DNA of 6,592 bases from Gammaproteobacteria bacterium (lineage in GTDB: Bacteria; Pseudomonadota; Gammaproteobacteria; Chromatiales; Chromatiaceae). Both the position numbers and the translations under genes were made by a program. The notes beneath the pieces were generated by a model. The model made no database searches and was not told the origin of the DNA. It worked only from the letters and a program-made list of their open reading frames with translations. Shown here piece after piece: positions 1 to 6,272 of this stretch (position 1 is its first letter; every line of letters starts with the position of its first letter). Location of the stretch: assembly GCA_030625445.1 (NCBI GenBank), contig DAOUQU010000091.1, positions 1-6,592 of the forward strand. Direction: 5' to 3'.

Positions 1-71
1 ACAAAGCTGCTACAGCGACAGTTGATGCAACCAAAGAAGCTGCTGATAAAGTCAAGGATGCAGCCCAATAG
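1..71 (+). CDS. C-terminal end of an Ala/Lys-rich small protein (partial)
   Basis: This is an open frame entering from the left edge and read from position 3, ending in TAG at 69-71. The 22 visible residues begin KAATATVDATKEAADK and end VKDAAQ. They consist of Ala, Lys, Asp, Glu and Thr in an amphipathic-helix pattern. The motif resembles the degenerate 11-residue repeats of LEA-like proteins and the tails of small periplasmic lipoproteins, but too little is visible to name a family. That it is a real gene end is supported by the strong intrinsic terminator that begins 30 bp after the stop. It converges on the viaA-like gene. The start and any signal peptide lie outside the window. Confidence 0.6.
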   Translation, partial: KAATATVDATKEAADKVKDAAQ

Positions 72-100
72 TAAAATTTGCTGCAGTTCCTGTTAGCAAG

Positions 101-130
101 AAGGCGCGCTAATCCGCGCCTTTTTTTTTT
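101..130 (+). terminator. Rho-independent terminator of the Ala/Lys-rich gene
   Basis: A perfect 8-bp stem (AAGGCGCG at 101-108 with CGCGCCTT at 115-122) closes a 6-nt loop and runs directly into a tract of T residues ending at 130. The T-run lies only on the plus-strand 3' side, so it should stop the left-hand gene. It is not expected to stop the convergent viaA-like transcript, which would meet A residues first. Confidence 0.9.
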
Positions 131-229
131 GGCTGCCAGGAGAGTTGATAGAGATGATGTGGCGATCTTTTTTGGTCTCCTTCGAAGTGATGCAATCCGG
201 ACCTGGTAATGCATACTACTCATCACTCG
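131..229. other. Convergent intergenic spacer, no gene seen
   Basis: This stretch of 99 bases separates the plus-strand terminator from the minus-strand viaA stop codon. It contains a short imperfect inverted repeat (GGTC near 173 with GACC near 204), but there is no T-run on the minus-strand side, so I do not call it a terminator for the ravA-viaA transcript. A run of CACT/ACTC-like short words just after the viaA stop looks like low-complexity drift. A 72-codon plus-strand frame crosses this region and enters viaA antisense; it has no ribosome binding site or family resemblance. Confidence 0.5.
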
Positions 230-1996
230 CTACTCACTCCTCTCTTTTTCCCAGTCAGAAAAGCGATGCACGGGATCGCACAACTCTGACAGCGCCTTTC
301 CCCGCCAGTTGCCCAGCAATACTCCGTGCAGGCGCAGTTCCTGTGTTGCTTTTGCCTTTCTGATCCGTTCTGCAAGCTGCGGCTGTGGTGGGAAACGTCC
401 GTCACTGACCAGTAATATATCAGCCTGCTCCCAGCCCTGTTGCTGCTGTTTGCGCAGCGCTTCTATCAGCGGCTGAGTGACATCCGTGCCGCCATGAAAG
501 GATTGCTGCAGAAATTGCAGCAGGCTGGCGAGGCCTCCGGTGGTCAGGTTAAGCTCATGCTGCAGCACCTGCTCAGGGCCACTGAAACTGTAGACGTAAC
601 AGCGACGATCCTCTTCAAAGGCGATACGCAGCGCTTCAAGAACCAGCGCCTTGGCGACCTGTTCTGCTTCGCCCTGCATCGAGCCGGAGGTGTCGAGGCA
701 GACGATAATCGGGCCGTGGCCTTTTTCAGTTTTTTTCTGCTCCTGCTGCTCTTCGATGAACTCTCTCTCCTGCGGAGTGTGTTCAGAGAGGACGCCCTGC
801 AGCTGATAGGTCATGAGGGTCTTTTCAGCGCGTTTCGCATGCCACAGCGTGTTCAAACGGGGATGGCCAAGCAGCGCCAGCTCCATGGGCAGCATCCTGG
901 CAATATCATCGCTGCGCATAATGCCGCCGCTCTCATTGACAGCATGCGGCGTTATCTTCTCCTCTTCAACGTCGACGATGCGTTTGACGGGGGTAAAGAT
1001 CTGTTCAGTGATTGATTGCTCGTCGTCCCTGCCGCTAATCTCACGCAGTCTTCCGAGCATGGCGACCAGTTGCTGAAGATAGGGGAGCTGCTTGATGAGC
1101 TTGCGGTAGCGGATGATATCGCGCCAGCCGCCGGAGGCGAGGATGCCCCGGCTCAGATCCCAGCCGCGGCCGAGAAGTCCGCCGAGTTCGTCAAACACAC
1201 CGGAGAGTTCATGCCAGCTCTCGGCAAGCTCCTGCCATTGCTTCTCGATATAATCGGCTGAGTGTTCAGCGGTGATCGCCAGCTGTTGTGATGCTTCTGT
1301 GTCGAGGCTGTGTGAGGTGGCATCTGCTGATGCAATCTGCGGCTCTTCGGTGGCTGCTGCATCCGCAGCCTGTAGCTGAAAGGAGGTGTTGTCATCACCC
1401 GGGTTAAATGAGCGGGACTCAGCAGCAGGCTGTTGACCCTCTCTACTCAGGTCGCTATCGCTTTGCTGCTGAGGGGGGTGTAATGCATCGAGAGCAGAGT
1501 CCCGGGGAGAGTCAGCGCTTTGAGAGTCTCCTGCAGCTGCTTCATCAGAGGTGCCGGATGAGGAGTTCAGATGGTCCGACAAACCTTCATGGTCTTCAAA
1601 CTGTGAATCCCTGTCGCGGATTTTCTGCCGCTGCGCCTGCTTGTCATCAAAGCTGTCGACTCCTGCGGTCTTGCGGGAAAAATCCTCTGCGCTGCTGATT
1701 CCTTCTAAAATGCTCTCCAGCACCGAGTCGGTCAACTCCTCCTGCTGGTGGCAATATTGAACGATATCCAGCACTTCCAGGCGCAGCAGGATTGTCCGGC
1801 AGATCTGCTTCTCAGGCCAGCTTAACTGCTCTTCGGAAGGAAGTTCACCGGTAAGCAGGGCTTCCCGCCACTGCAGCACGCCGGCTGCACGCTGATGCAG
1901 TTCACCATGCGGGTGGGTGATGACCAGTGCGTAGAGCGACTCCGGCAATTCGTCGAGGATGGCAAATTTTTGATCCAGAGCGTGCAGGCTGTGCAT
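230..1996 (-). CDS. viaA: ViaA-like VWA-domain protein, partner of RavA
   Basis: The 588-residue protein carries a C-terminal von Willebrand factor A domain (about 428-580) with a complete MIDAS metal site: DTSGS at 435-439, the Thr of GGTD at 504 and the Asp of SDG at 532. Before it, residues 278-315 (GWDLSRG, then a RYRKL-LGRLRE stretch) and 362-400 (SDDIARMLPMELALLG) match the conserved middle of enterobacterial ViaA. ViaA stimulates the RavA ATPase and acts with it in the cytoplasm and at the inner membrane. In E. coli the pair is linked to respiratory complexes and aminoglycoside sensitivity. The protein is about 100 residues longer than E. coli ViaA (483). Much of the difference is a hydrophilic, Ser/Asp/Gln/Ala-rich, probably disordered stretch at about 100-248. 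It starts 5 bp after the ravA stop with only a weak GAG-type ribosome site, so translational coupling is likely. The family assignment is firm; orthologous function is inferred. Confidence 0.93.
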   Translation of the reverse strand: MHSLHALDQKFAILDELPESLYALVITHPHGELHQRAAGVLQWREALLTGELPSEEQLSWPEKQICRTILLRLEVLDIVQYCHQQEELTDSVLESILEGISSAEDFSRKTAGVDSFDDKQAQRQKIRDRDSQFEDHEGLSDHLNSSSGTSDEAAAGDSQSADSPRDSALDALHPPQQQSDSDLSREGQQPAAESRSFNPGDDNTSFQLQAADAAATEEPQIASADATSHSLDTEASQQLAITAEHSADYIEKQWQELAESWHELSGVFDELGGLLGRGWDLSRGILASGGWRDIIRYRKLIKQLPYLQQLVAMLGRLREISGRDDEQSITEQIFTPVKRIVDVEEEKITPHAVNESGGIMRSDDIARMLPMELALLGHPRLNTLWHAKRAEKTLMTYQLQGVLSEHTPQEREFIEEQQEQKKTEKGHGPIIVCLDTSGSMQGEAEQVAKALVLEALRIAFEEDRRCYVYSFSGPEQVLQHELNLTTGGLASLLQFLQQSFHGGTDVTQPLIEALRKQQQQGWEQADILLVSDGRFPPQPQLAERIRKAKATQELRLHGVLLGNWRGKALSELCDPVHRFSDWEKERSE

Positions 1997-2001
1997 CTCA
2001 G

Positions 2002-3522
2002 CTACTCACGTGGCAGCTTGGAGTAGCCTGTAATAACCTGCTCCATTCTGCCGGCAAGCCCTTCTGCAGCCTTGACCGACTGCTTCAGGCTCTGCGCTGC
2101 TTTTTCACTGAAGCCGGCTGGTATCCACAGGTGTTCGGCGATGGTTTGTTCGAGAGAGAGCTGTTGCTGCTGCAGCTTGCCTTTGAGGATGTTGATATCA
2201 TCAAAAATGGCCTGCGTCTCGCGGATGCGTCCGCTGATAAAGGTCTCAGCATGCCGGGTTGCTTCCATCATGGGCCTGTTTTGATGGTGATAGGCAAGCC
2301 GGTTGGCGGCCTTGTTGGTGTAGGCATTGATATGTTTCCACTGGCCGTTGATGTGGCACTGCTGGTAGATATCATCAAAAAAACTCTCAAGCAGTTCATC
2401 GCGGCTGTAACCAGTTCCGTTGTTGCTGCGGTCATCTTCATCCGGCGGCGCCAGGTAGAGCGGTTCACCGTCACGTATGGCCGGCTCGCTGCTCTCCTTG
2501 AGCGTAGTGGAGTGGCCGTCAGCATCTTCATAGAGCAATTCGCCTGCTGCATCTCTGCTCTGGGTGGTGCTGCTGGACTCGCTCTGCAGCGTGATCTCCC
2601 AGGTATGCACCAGCTTCTCCAGCCGCTCGTGGTTGAAGCCGCTGCCGATGCCCATGTGCGACTGGTACCACTCGGCAATCAGTTCGCGGTGCTTCGGGTC
2701 ATCCCACAGGCAGTGCTGCAGCAGCCAGCAGTCCCAGATCGAGACGCTGTCGCGGTCGTTGGTAACGGCGGAGACCTGCATCAGCTTGATGATCTTGCGC
2801 CAGCGCCTGTCCGAGAGATAGAGATTCTGCTGTTGCAGATAGAGACGCAGCGACTGCAGCAGCAGAATGACATCGTCCGGCAGCGTGACACTCTGCGCCT
2901 GCTGCTGAATCTGCCTGACTGTTTGCATGCTCAAGCGCTCGTTTTCAGGCACAGGCTGCTGTTCGGAATCACTCAACGTCAGCAGTTGGGGAAAGGCTTC
3001 TTCCGATACCGGGCTGACCTTGTAGCGGCACAGAAAACGGTCATAGAGGGCGTCGAGTTCGGGATTGTCCGGCAATTCGTTGCTGGCGCCGATGACGGCA
3101 ATCAGGGGGAGCTTGATGCGCTGGTCGCCGTTGTCGAACTCGCGTTCATTGAGGATAGTCAGCAGTGCATTCAAAATGGCGCTGTTGGCCTTGAAGACTT
3201 CGTCGATAAAAGCGATGTTCGCAGAAGGGAGATAGCCCTGCGTGAGGCGTTCGTAGCGATCGTTTTCCAGTGCTTTGATCGAGAGCGGGCCGAACAGCTC
3301 TTCGGGTACGGTGAAACGCGTCAGCAGCCGCTCGAAGTAGTCGCCCTCCTGGAAGACCAGGTGCAGACGGCGGGCGAGGATGCTTTTTGCAGTACCCGGC
3401 TTCCCAATCAGCAGCAGATGTTCGCCGGCAAGGGCGGACAACAGCGCCAGGCGCACGGCAGTATCACGCTCTATGAGATCGTGCAGCAGGTAGTCCCGCA
3501 GTTTTTCGAGGCGTTGTTTCAT
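2002..3522 (-). CDS. ravA: RavA-like MoxR-family AAA+ ATPase
   Basis: The 506-residue AAA+ protein has Walker A GKPGTAKS (40-47), Walker B IAFIDE (103-108), sensor 1 ASN (146-148), a probable arginine finger in LYDRF (R162) and a sensor 2 region YLSDRRWRK (235-243). The MoxR/RavA signature FTVPEELFGPLS (70-81) is also present. It aligns with E. coli RavA (498 aa) through the ATPase core and again at the C-terminal end (LWIPAGF near 465-471). RavA forms hexamers and works with ViaA as a chaperone-like ATPase. In E. coli it also binds the lysine decarboxylase LdcI through a LARA domain. Residues 315-375 here are hydrophilic and do not obviously resemble LARA, and no decarboxylase gene is in view, so the LdcI link should not be assumed. 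The ATG at 3522 is the only reasonable start, with a poor ribosome site (GGAT about 12 nt upstream). It is the first gene of the ravA-viaA pair. Confidence 0.95.
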   Translation of the reverse strand: MKQRLEKLRDYLLHDLIERDTAVRLALLSALAGEHLLLIGKPGTAKSILARRLHLVFQEGDYFERLLTRFTVPEELFGPLSIKALENDRYERLTQGYLPSANIAFIDEVFKANSAILNALLTILNEREFDNGDQRIKLPLIAVIGASNELPDNPELDALYDRFLCRYKVSPVSEEAFPQLLTLSDSEQQPVPENERLSMQTVRQIQQQAQSVTLPDDVILLLQSLRLYLQQQNLYLSDRRWRKIIKLMQVSAVTNDRDSVSIWDCWLLQHCLWDDPKHRELIAEWYQSHMGIGSGFNHERLEKLVHTWEITLQSESSSTTQSRDAAGELLYEDADGHSTTLKESSEPAIRDGEPLYLAPPDEDDRSNNGTGYSRDELLESFFDDIYQQCHINGQWKHINAYTNKAANRLAYHHQNRPMMEATRHAETFISGRIRETQAIFDDINILKGKLQQQQLSLEQTIAEHLWIPAGFSEKAAQSLKQSVKAAEGLAGRMEQVITGYSKLPRE

Positions 3523-3646
3523 TATGTTTGAGATCCGACAGTCAACATGACAATATATTCGACCACGAAAGGCACGAAAAACACGAAAACTAACAGACGG
3601 ATCTTCCTTGGTTTGAATTACTCGTTCACATCCTCCTGCGCAATGT
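3523..3646. other. ravA upstream region, weak promoter candidates only
   Basis: This non-coding DNA lies between the ravA start and the proposed left end of the insertion sequence. On the minus strand the best -10-like hexamer is TATATT (3552-3557), but the hexamer 17 bp further upstream (TTTTCG) is a poor -35, so no promoter is called. The region holds the CACGAAA iteration (3564-3590) and, on the minus strand, an orphan AGGAGG (3632-3637) with no suitably spaced start codon leading into an open frame. It may be the remnant of the original msrA-ravA intergenic region. Confidence 0.4.
3564..3590. repeat. Three 9-bp iterations of CACGAAA
   Basis: CACGAAA occurs at 3564-3570, 3573-3579 and 3582-3588, giving three exact copies at a 9-bp period (units CACGAAAGG, CACGAAAAA, CACGAAAAC). 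It lies 42 bp upstream of ravA. Similar ACCACGAAAGGCACG strings are, to my recollection, dispersed in the intergenic DNA of many environmental gammaproteobacteria, so a dispersed repeat is more likely than a ravA-specific operator. Confidence 0.65.
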
Positions 3647-3667
3647 CATTAACTTAGTGAAAAAAGA
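3647..3667 (+). repeat. Candidate left terminal inverted repeat of the IS
   Basis: Read inward, it begins CATTAACTTAGTGA and continues with an A-rich tail ending AAAAGA. About 17 positions match the right-end repeat when a 1-nt and a 2-3-nt gap are allowed. It also forms one arm of a hairpin with 3670-3679 (CTTAGTGAA against TTCACTTAAG, one bulged base). The exact outer edge is uncertain. Confidence 0.45.
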
Positions 3668-3679
3668 AATTCACTTAAG
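3653..3679. repeat. Imperfect hairpin at the left IS end
   Basis: CTTAGTGAA (3653-3661) pairs with TTCACTTAAG (3670-3679) around an 8-nt A-rich loop, with one bulged T. The inner arm contains CACTTAAG, which is also the exact 8-bp inverted copy of the right end of the element. There is no following T-run in either direction, so a transposase binding or end structure is a better reading than a terminator. Confidence 0.4.
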
Positions 3680-3751
3680 GGAGCAAGTCTACGATGAAAG
3701 GAAATTCCCGGCGAGGCGGGCTTCTGGCCTCTGTGCTGCTCTGACTTCAGT

Positions 3752-6025
3752 CTATGCTTTGGAAGGTCTCCATTTCCCAGTCGGTTTCATTGATACCCTG
3801 GGGTACTTCCTGCCGGGTCGTGTTTTCTGCCGACAGAAGCCGAGTGCATCAATGACCGTGTTCAATGTCTGGCAAGTGAGTCGGCTGGTTTCGAGAAGCA
3901 ACTCCTCCATGTGTCGCGCCATGGTGACCAATGCATTTTTTAGATTGACCTTAAAGCGTGGCGCCTTAGACGAAGCGATCCCGTTGGCATTCAATCCCGC
4001 CTCGGCGTGGTTGGCCAGGATCCGATTCAGCGTCAATAGCACGAAATGGGCAAACAACTCCTGTTTTACACCACGTTCCGTGTGGGCGTGGAAGTCATCC
4101 ACATTCACCAGTTTTTTGGAGACCTTGTATAACTCCTCAACTCCCCAGCGTGCGTGATACAGGTCGGGGAATGCGGCTTTCGGATAAGTTTTCCTCTCCA
4201 GCAAAGTCGTCCCCAGCGTATAGGTGGTTTCATCTACCGTATACTTGATCAATCGCAATGACAAGGGTTTGAACTCGATACCAGGGTTTTTCTCCCGAAC
4301 CTCAGCTTGACGCGCCGATGCAACCTCAATGGTGACGATCGTGTCTGTTTCACGACTATCCATGAATGCATCAATCGCCTTGCCGGCGCGCCGCGCCAAA
4401 CGAAAGACGACATCCACGCCCCGGTCCATGTGCGCATAAAGCATGGCATAGGAGTAATATCCCCGATCATAGACCACAACATCCCCTGATCTTAACGTCT
4501 CCAGATGCGCGAGCGCCATACGGCGCTCACTCATGTGAGGAGCCAATTCGAAATCATAAGGGATTTGCGACTTGAGCTGATAGAGGCAACTGACCAGCCC
4601 TTGCGGATAGTGGGATTTGTCGGACGGCAACGCATAGTCCAGACGACGCAAGGGGCGCGGCAGGTTGATTTTCATCCCGTCCACCGCAAACAGACGCCGT
4701 CCAAGCCAGTTGGCGGACTCGGGGGTTTGCTCATAGGCGGCAATGACGCGGCGATTGAGCGTCTTGAAGATCCCTGCATCGAGCTTTTTCCGGGCATTGC
4801 AGAATGCCGAGGCTGACACCGGCTTTGACTGCGGCAGTACGACGCCCATGCTGTCACACTGCGCCCAGAGTTCGGTGATGGTGGTGGCATAACCCTGTTT
4901 GTTTTTTGAGAACACCAAGCGAAAGATAAACAGCATCAGTAATAGCGAGTTGATGATGCGCCGCCGTTGCTGCCATTGTGCATCGAATTCCTCCGCGACG
5001 CTGGAGAGCAGCACGATGACGCGCTGCCATAACGCGACAAAGGGATCATCCATGGTGAGTTCGGGGATCGCTGCAGCGCTTTGTTTGGCCAGTTGGCTTT
5101 TCCCTTTCTTCGCCGGTTTCATCCAGGCTCTGTTTTGTGTCAGGATGGTCTGATAATCATCATGCAGCGGGTAGACGAACACGGCTTTCGGGTTTTTCTG
5201 TGCAACATGCTTACTCCCTTTTTTACCCAGACTCTGACCGATCTGTGACCAGTTGGCTGCCTTGTAGCTGGCGCCTGTGAAGTGTCCGGTGTCCACAAAG
5301 GTTTCCAGCAGTAAAGGATGCAGGCCATGCTGCTCCAGCCAGTCATTGGCGATCCGCTTTGTTGCAAGAGAGAGTGCTTTGGAAGCCAGGTTCTTGATCT
5401 GTACCCAGGGAAAGATCAGGAATCGTGTGTTATTGATCACCAGCGGCAGGTGTTTCTCGCGTTGCTTGTCACTCCAGCCTATCCACTGATCACGGCACTC
5501 CAGGTTGTTGACCGCGAAGGCAAACAACAAGCACCCCAGGAGGTGTTCGCCCTGATCATCGCGGCCGATGATGAAATAACGCAGGTGGTTGCCGATCGGT
5601 CGTCGGTAGCCCAGATAGTGGTGGCGATCGATATATTCGTTAAAGCGGGTAATCTCTTCGGTTTTGGTGACGAGTTCGACGGTAATCGTGGTGAACTGAC
5701 TCAATGGGCAGTTGATGACCGGTTGCGCGGCTGTGCTGTCGCTCCACTGAATCGGTTTTTGTGACACTTTCTTGCGCGTTTGTTTTTTGGGCAGCTGGAA
5801 CAAACCTGCGCTCTGCATCTCCGCCAACGCATTCAGGCAGGCCTGGATGCGATATTTGCCGCGGGGCGTGACCCAGTTCAGATGATCGCAGATCGTATGC
5901 CCGAGCTCCCGGAGAGTGAGCTGGGGAAAATTGTTGACCGTCTGCTGTATCTCGACGAGTTGCTTGCGATTGAATCGTCTTCCTGCAAAGGTGGTTGATG
6001 CCAGCAAATCTACCGCTGTGTTCAT
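3752..6025 (-). CDS. DruA-like (DUF4338) / IS4-family transposase fusion
   Basis: The 757-residue protein is read in one uninterrupted frame. Residues about 8-80 look like a small helical, winged-helix-like region (FNRKQLVEIQ, LTLRELG, RIQACLNALAEM). Residues about 115-285 carry DUF4338/DruA hallmarks: HHYLGYRRPIGNHLRYFI, LLGCLLFAFA, and ETFVD followed by TGASYKAANWSQIGQSLGKK. A basic, Ala-rich linker (about 296-325) leads to an IS4-type transposase. Its catalytic residues are D449 (AVDGMKINLP), D520 (VVYDRGYYS) and E630 within the IS4 signature Y-x2-R-x3-E-x6-K (Y623, R626, E630, K637); all are intact. The transposase should cut and join the element's ends; the role of the DruA part is unknown. 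The frame can be extended to a TTG at 6097, but that extension contains the -35 promoter box. The ATG at 6025 has AGGA 6 nt upstream and is preferred. The tail is strongly basic. Family assignments come from motif recognition. Confidence 0.93.
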   Translation of the reverse strand: MNTAVDLLASTTFAGRRFNRKQLVEIQQTVNNFPQLTLRELGHTICDHLNWVTPRGKYRIQACLNALAEMQSAGLFQLPKKQTRKKVSQKPIQWSDSTAAQPVINCPLSQFTTITVELVTKTEEITRFNEYIDRHHYLGYRRPIGNHLRYFIIGRDDQGEHLLGCLLFAFAVNNLECRDQWIGWSDKQREKHLPLVINNTRFLIFPWVQIKNLASKALSLATKRIANDWLEQHGLHPLLLETFVDTGHFTGASYKAANWSQIGQSLGKKGSKHVAQKNPKAVFVYPLHDDYQTILTQNRAWMKPAKKGKSQLAKQSAAAIPELTMDDPFVALWQRVIVLLSSVAEEFDAQWQQRRRIINSLLLMLFIFRLVFSKNKQGYATTITELWAQCDSMGVVLPQSKPVSASAFCNARKKLDAGIFKTLNRRVIAAYEQTPESANWLGRRLFAVDGMKINLPRPLRRLDYALPSDKSHYPQGLVSCLYQLKSQIPYDFELAPHMSERRMALAHLETLRSGDVVVYDRGYYSYAMLYAHMDRGVDVVFRLARRAGKAIDAFMDSRETDTIVTIEVASARQAEVREKNPGIEFKPLSLRLIKYTVDETTYTLGTTLLERKTYPKAAFPDLYHARWGVEELYKVSKKLVNVDDFHAHTERGVKQELFAHFVLLTLNRILANHAEAGLNANGIASSKAPRFKVNLKNALVTMARHMEELLLETSRLTCQTLNTVIDALGFCRQKTRPGRKYPRVSMKPTGKWRPSKA

Positions 6026-6031
6026 TTCTGT

Positions 6032-6035
6032 TCCT
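6032..6035 (-). promoter_or_regulatory. Ribosome binding site that decides the transposase start
   Basis: On the minus strand AGGA lies 6 nt before the ATG at 6025 (AGGAACAGAAATG). This favours 6025 over the upstream in-frame TTG at 6097, which lies upstream of the predicted transcription start. Confidence 0.75.
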
Positions 6036-6055
6036 ACGCCTATAATGACCACGCT

Positions 6056-6084
6056 ATTATGCAAAAATGGCTGCGACGAGTCAA
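6056..6084 (-). promoter_or_regulatory. Sigma70-type promoter of the transposase
   Basis: On the minus strand, TTGACT (6084-6079) and CATAAT (6061-6056) each match the sigma70 consensus at five of six positions and are separated by exactly 17 bp. Transcription would start near 6049 and give a leader of about 25 nt before the ATG at 6025. The promoter lies inside the proposed element and points inward, as expected for IS transposase genes. Confidence 0.8.
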
Positions 6085-6119
6085 GTTTTATGTGCAAATA
6101 ATTTGGAACTTGATTCCTG

Positions 6120-6143
6120 TCTTTTAGATCAGTGACTTAAGTG
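6120..6143 (-). repeat. Candidate right terminal inverted repeat of the IS
   Basis: Read inward on the minus strand it begins CACTTAAGTCACTGATC and continues TAAAAGA. It contains the perfect 8-bp palindrome ACTTAAGT (6135-6142). It matches the left end imperfectly (see 3647-3667), and its first 8 bases match exactly the CACTTAAG at 3672-3679. Confidence 0.5.
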
Positions 6144-6151
6144 CTACGATT

Positions 6152-6160
6152 TGACTTCAG
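6152..6160. repeat. 9-bp direct repeat TGACTTCAG (other copy at 3742-3750)
   Basis: TGACTTCAG occurs in the same orientation at 3742-3750 and 6152-6160, flanking the transposase gene. Nine bp is a known target duplication length for some IS4-family groups. If these copies are the duplication, the element would be 3751-6151 and would end 1 bp after the transposase stop codon. Those ends do not form a convincing inverted repeat, and a chance match between flanks of this size is not very unlikely, so I rate this below the inverted-repeat model. Confidence 0.25.
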
Positions 6161-6187
6161 ATTCTGTCGGGTAAGAGAATGCCATTG

Positions 6188-6269
6188 CGCTCCTGCGTGG
6201 GAATGCATATTTCGTTATATCCAGTGCAGGTATGGGTTACCACGGAGGAGCGTGGGAACCAGTGCATTC
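6188..6269. repeat. Intergenic repeat with CGTGGGAA boxes and GAATGCA arms
   Basis: GCGTGGGAA is present twice in direct orientation (6195-6203 and 6250-6258), each copy preceded by a GCTCCT or GGAGGAG motif. GAATGCA (6201-6207) is inverted as TGCATTC (6263-6269). CCACGGAGGAGCGTGG (6240-6255) is itself a small hairpin with CCACG/CGTGG arms. This looks like a non-coding palindromic dispersed element rather than a gene. Confidence 0.5.
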
Positions 6270-6272
6270 ATC

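Larger units (their letters stand above)
3647..6143 (-). mobile_element. IS4-family insertion sequence with a DruA-IS4 fusion transposase
   Basis: A single-gene element whose one ORF encodes a DUF4338/DruA-like N-terminus joined to an IS4-type DDE transposase, with its own promoter. The ends are proposed from an imperfect inverted repeat: CATTAACTTAGTGA reading inward from 3647 matches CACTTAAGTCACTGA reading inward (minus strand) from 6143, and both continue into AAAAGA. That leaves about 105 bp between the stop codon and the left end, and about 118 bp between the right end and the start codon. No target-site duplication is visible at exactly these ends. An alternative left end is the CACTTAAG at 3672-3679, an exact 8-bp inverted match to the right end. 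Another alternative is an element bounded by the 9-bp direct repeat TGACTTCAG (3742-3750 and 6152-6160). That an IS is present is near certain; the boundaries are not. Confidence 0.85.

Noticed and set aside
440..1015. 191-codon plus-strand frame antisense to viaA
   Set aside because: It lies entirely within viaA in the opposite orientation, with Leu-rich low-complexity sequence from reverse-complement Gln/Glu codons.
1927..3531. 534-codon plus-strand reading frame antisense to ravA
   Set aside because: It mirrors ravA almost exactly, has no recognisable domain or ribosome site, and the opposite strand encodes a complete AAA+ ATPase. It is a shadow of codon composition.
3700..3730. Terminator for the transposase (CCCG/CGGG hairpin)
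   Set aside because: The stem is only about 4 bp with mismatches, and the following bases (AATTTCC on the minus strand) are not a proper T-run.
3657..4157. 166-codon plus-strand frame starting just after the left IS end
   Set aside because: Most of it is antisense to the transposase C-terminus and it has no family resemblance. The AAAAAAGAAAT-rich start context is part of the IS end.
5318..5764. 148-codon plus-strand frame within the transposase gene
   Set aside because: It is antisense to well-conserved DUF4338 motifs and has no independent support.
3690..6150. CTACGAT shared at 3690-3696 and 6144-6150 as a target-site duplication
   Set aside because: A 7-bp match is expected by chance when flanks of this size are compared, and the left copy lies inside the proposed element with no inverted repeat beside it.
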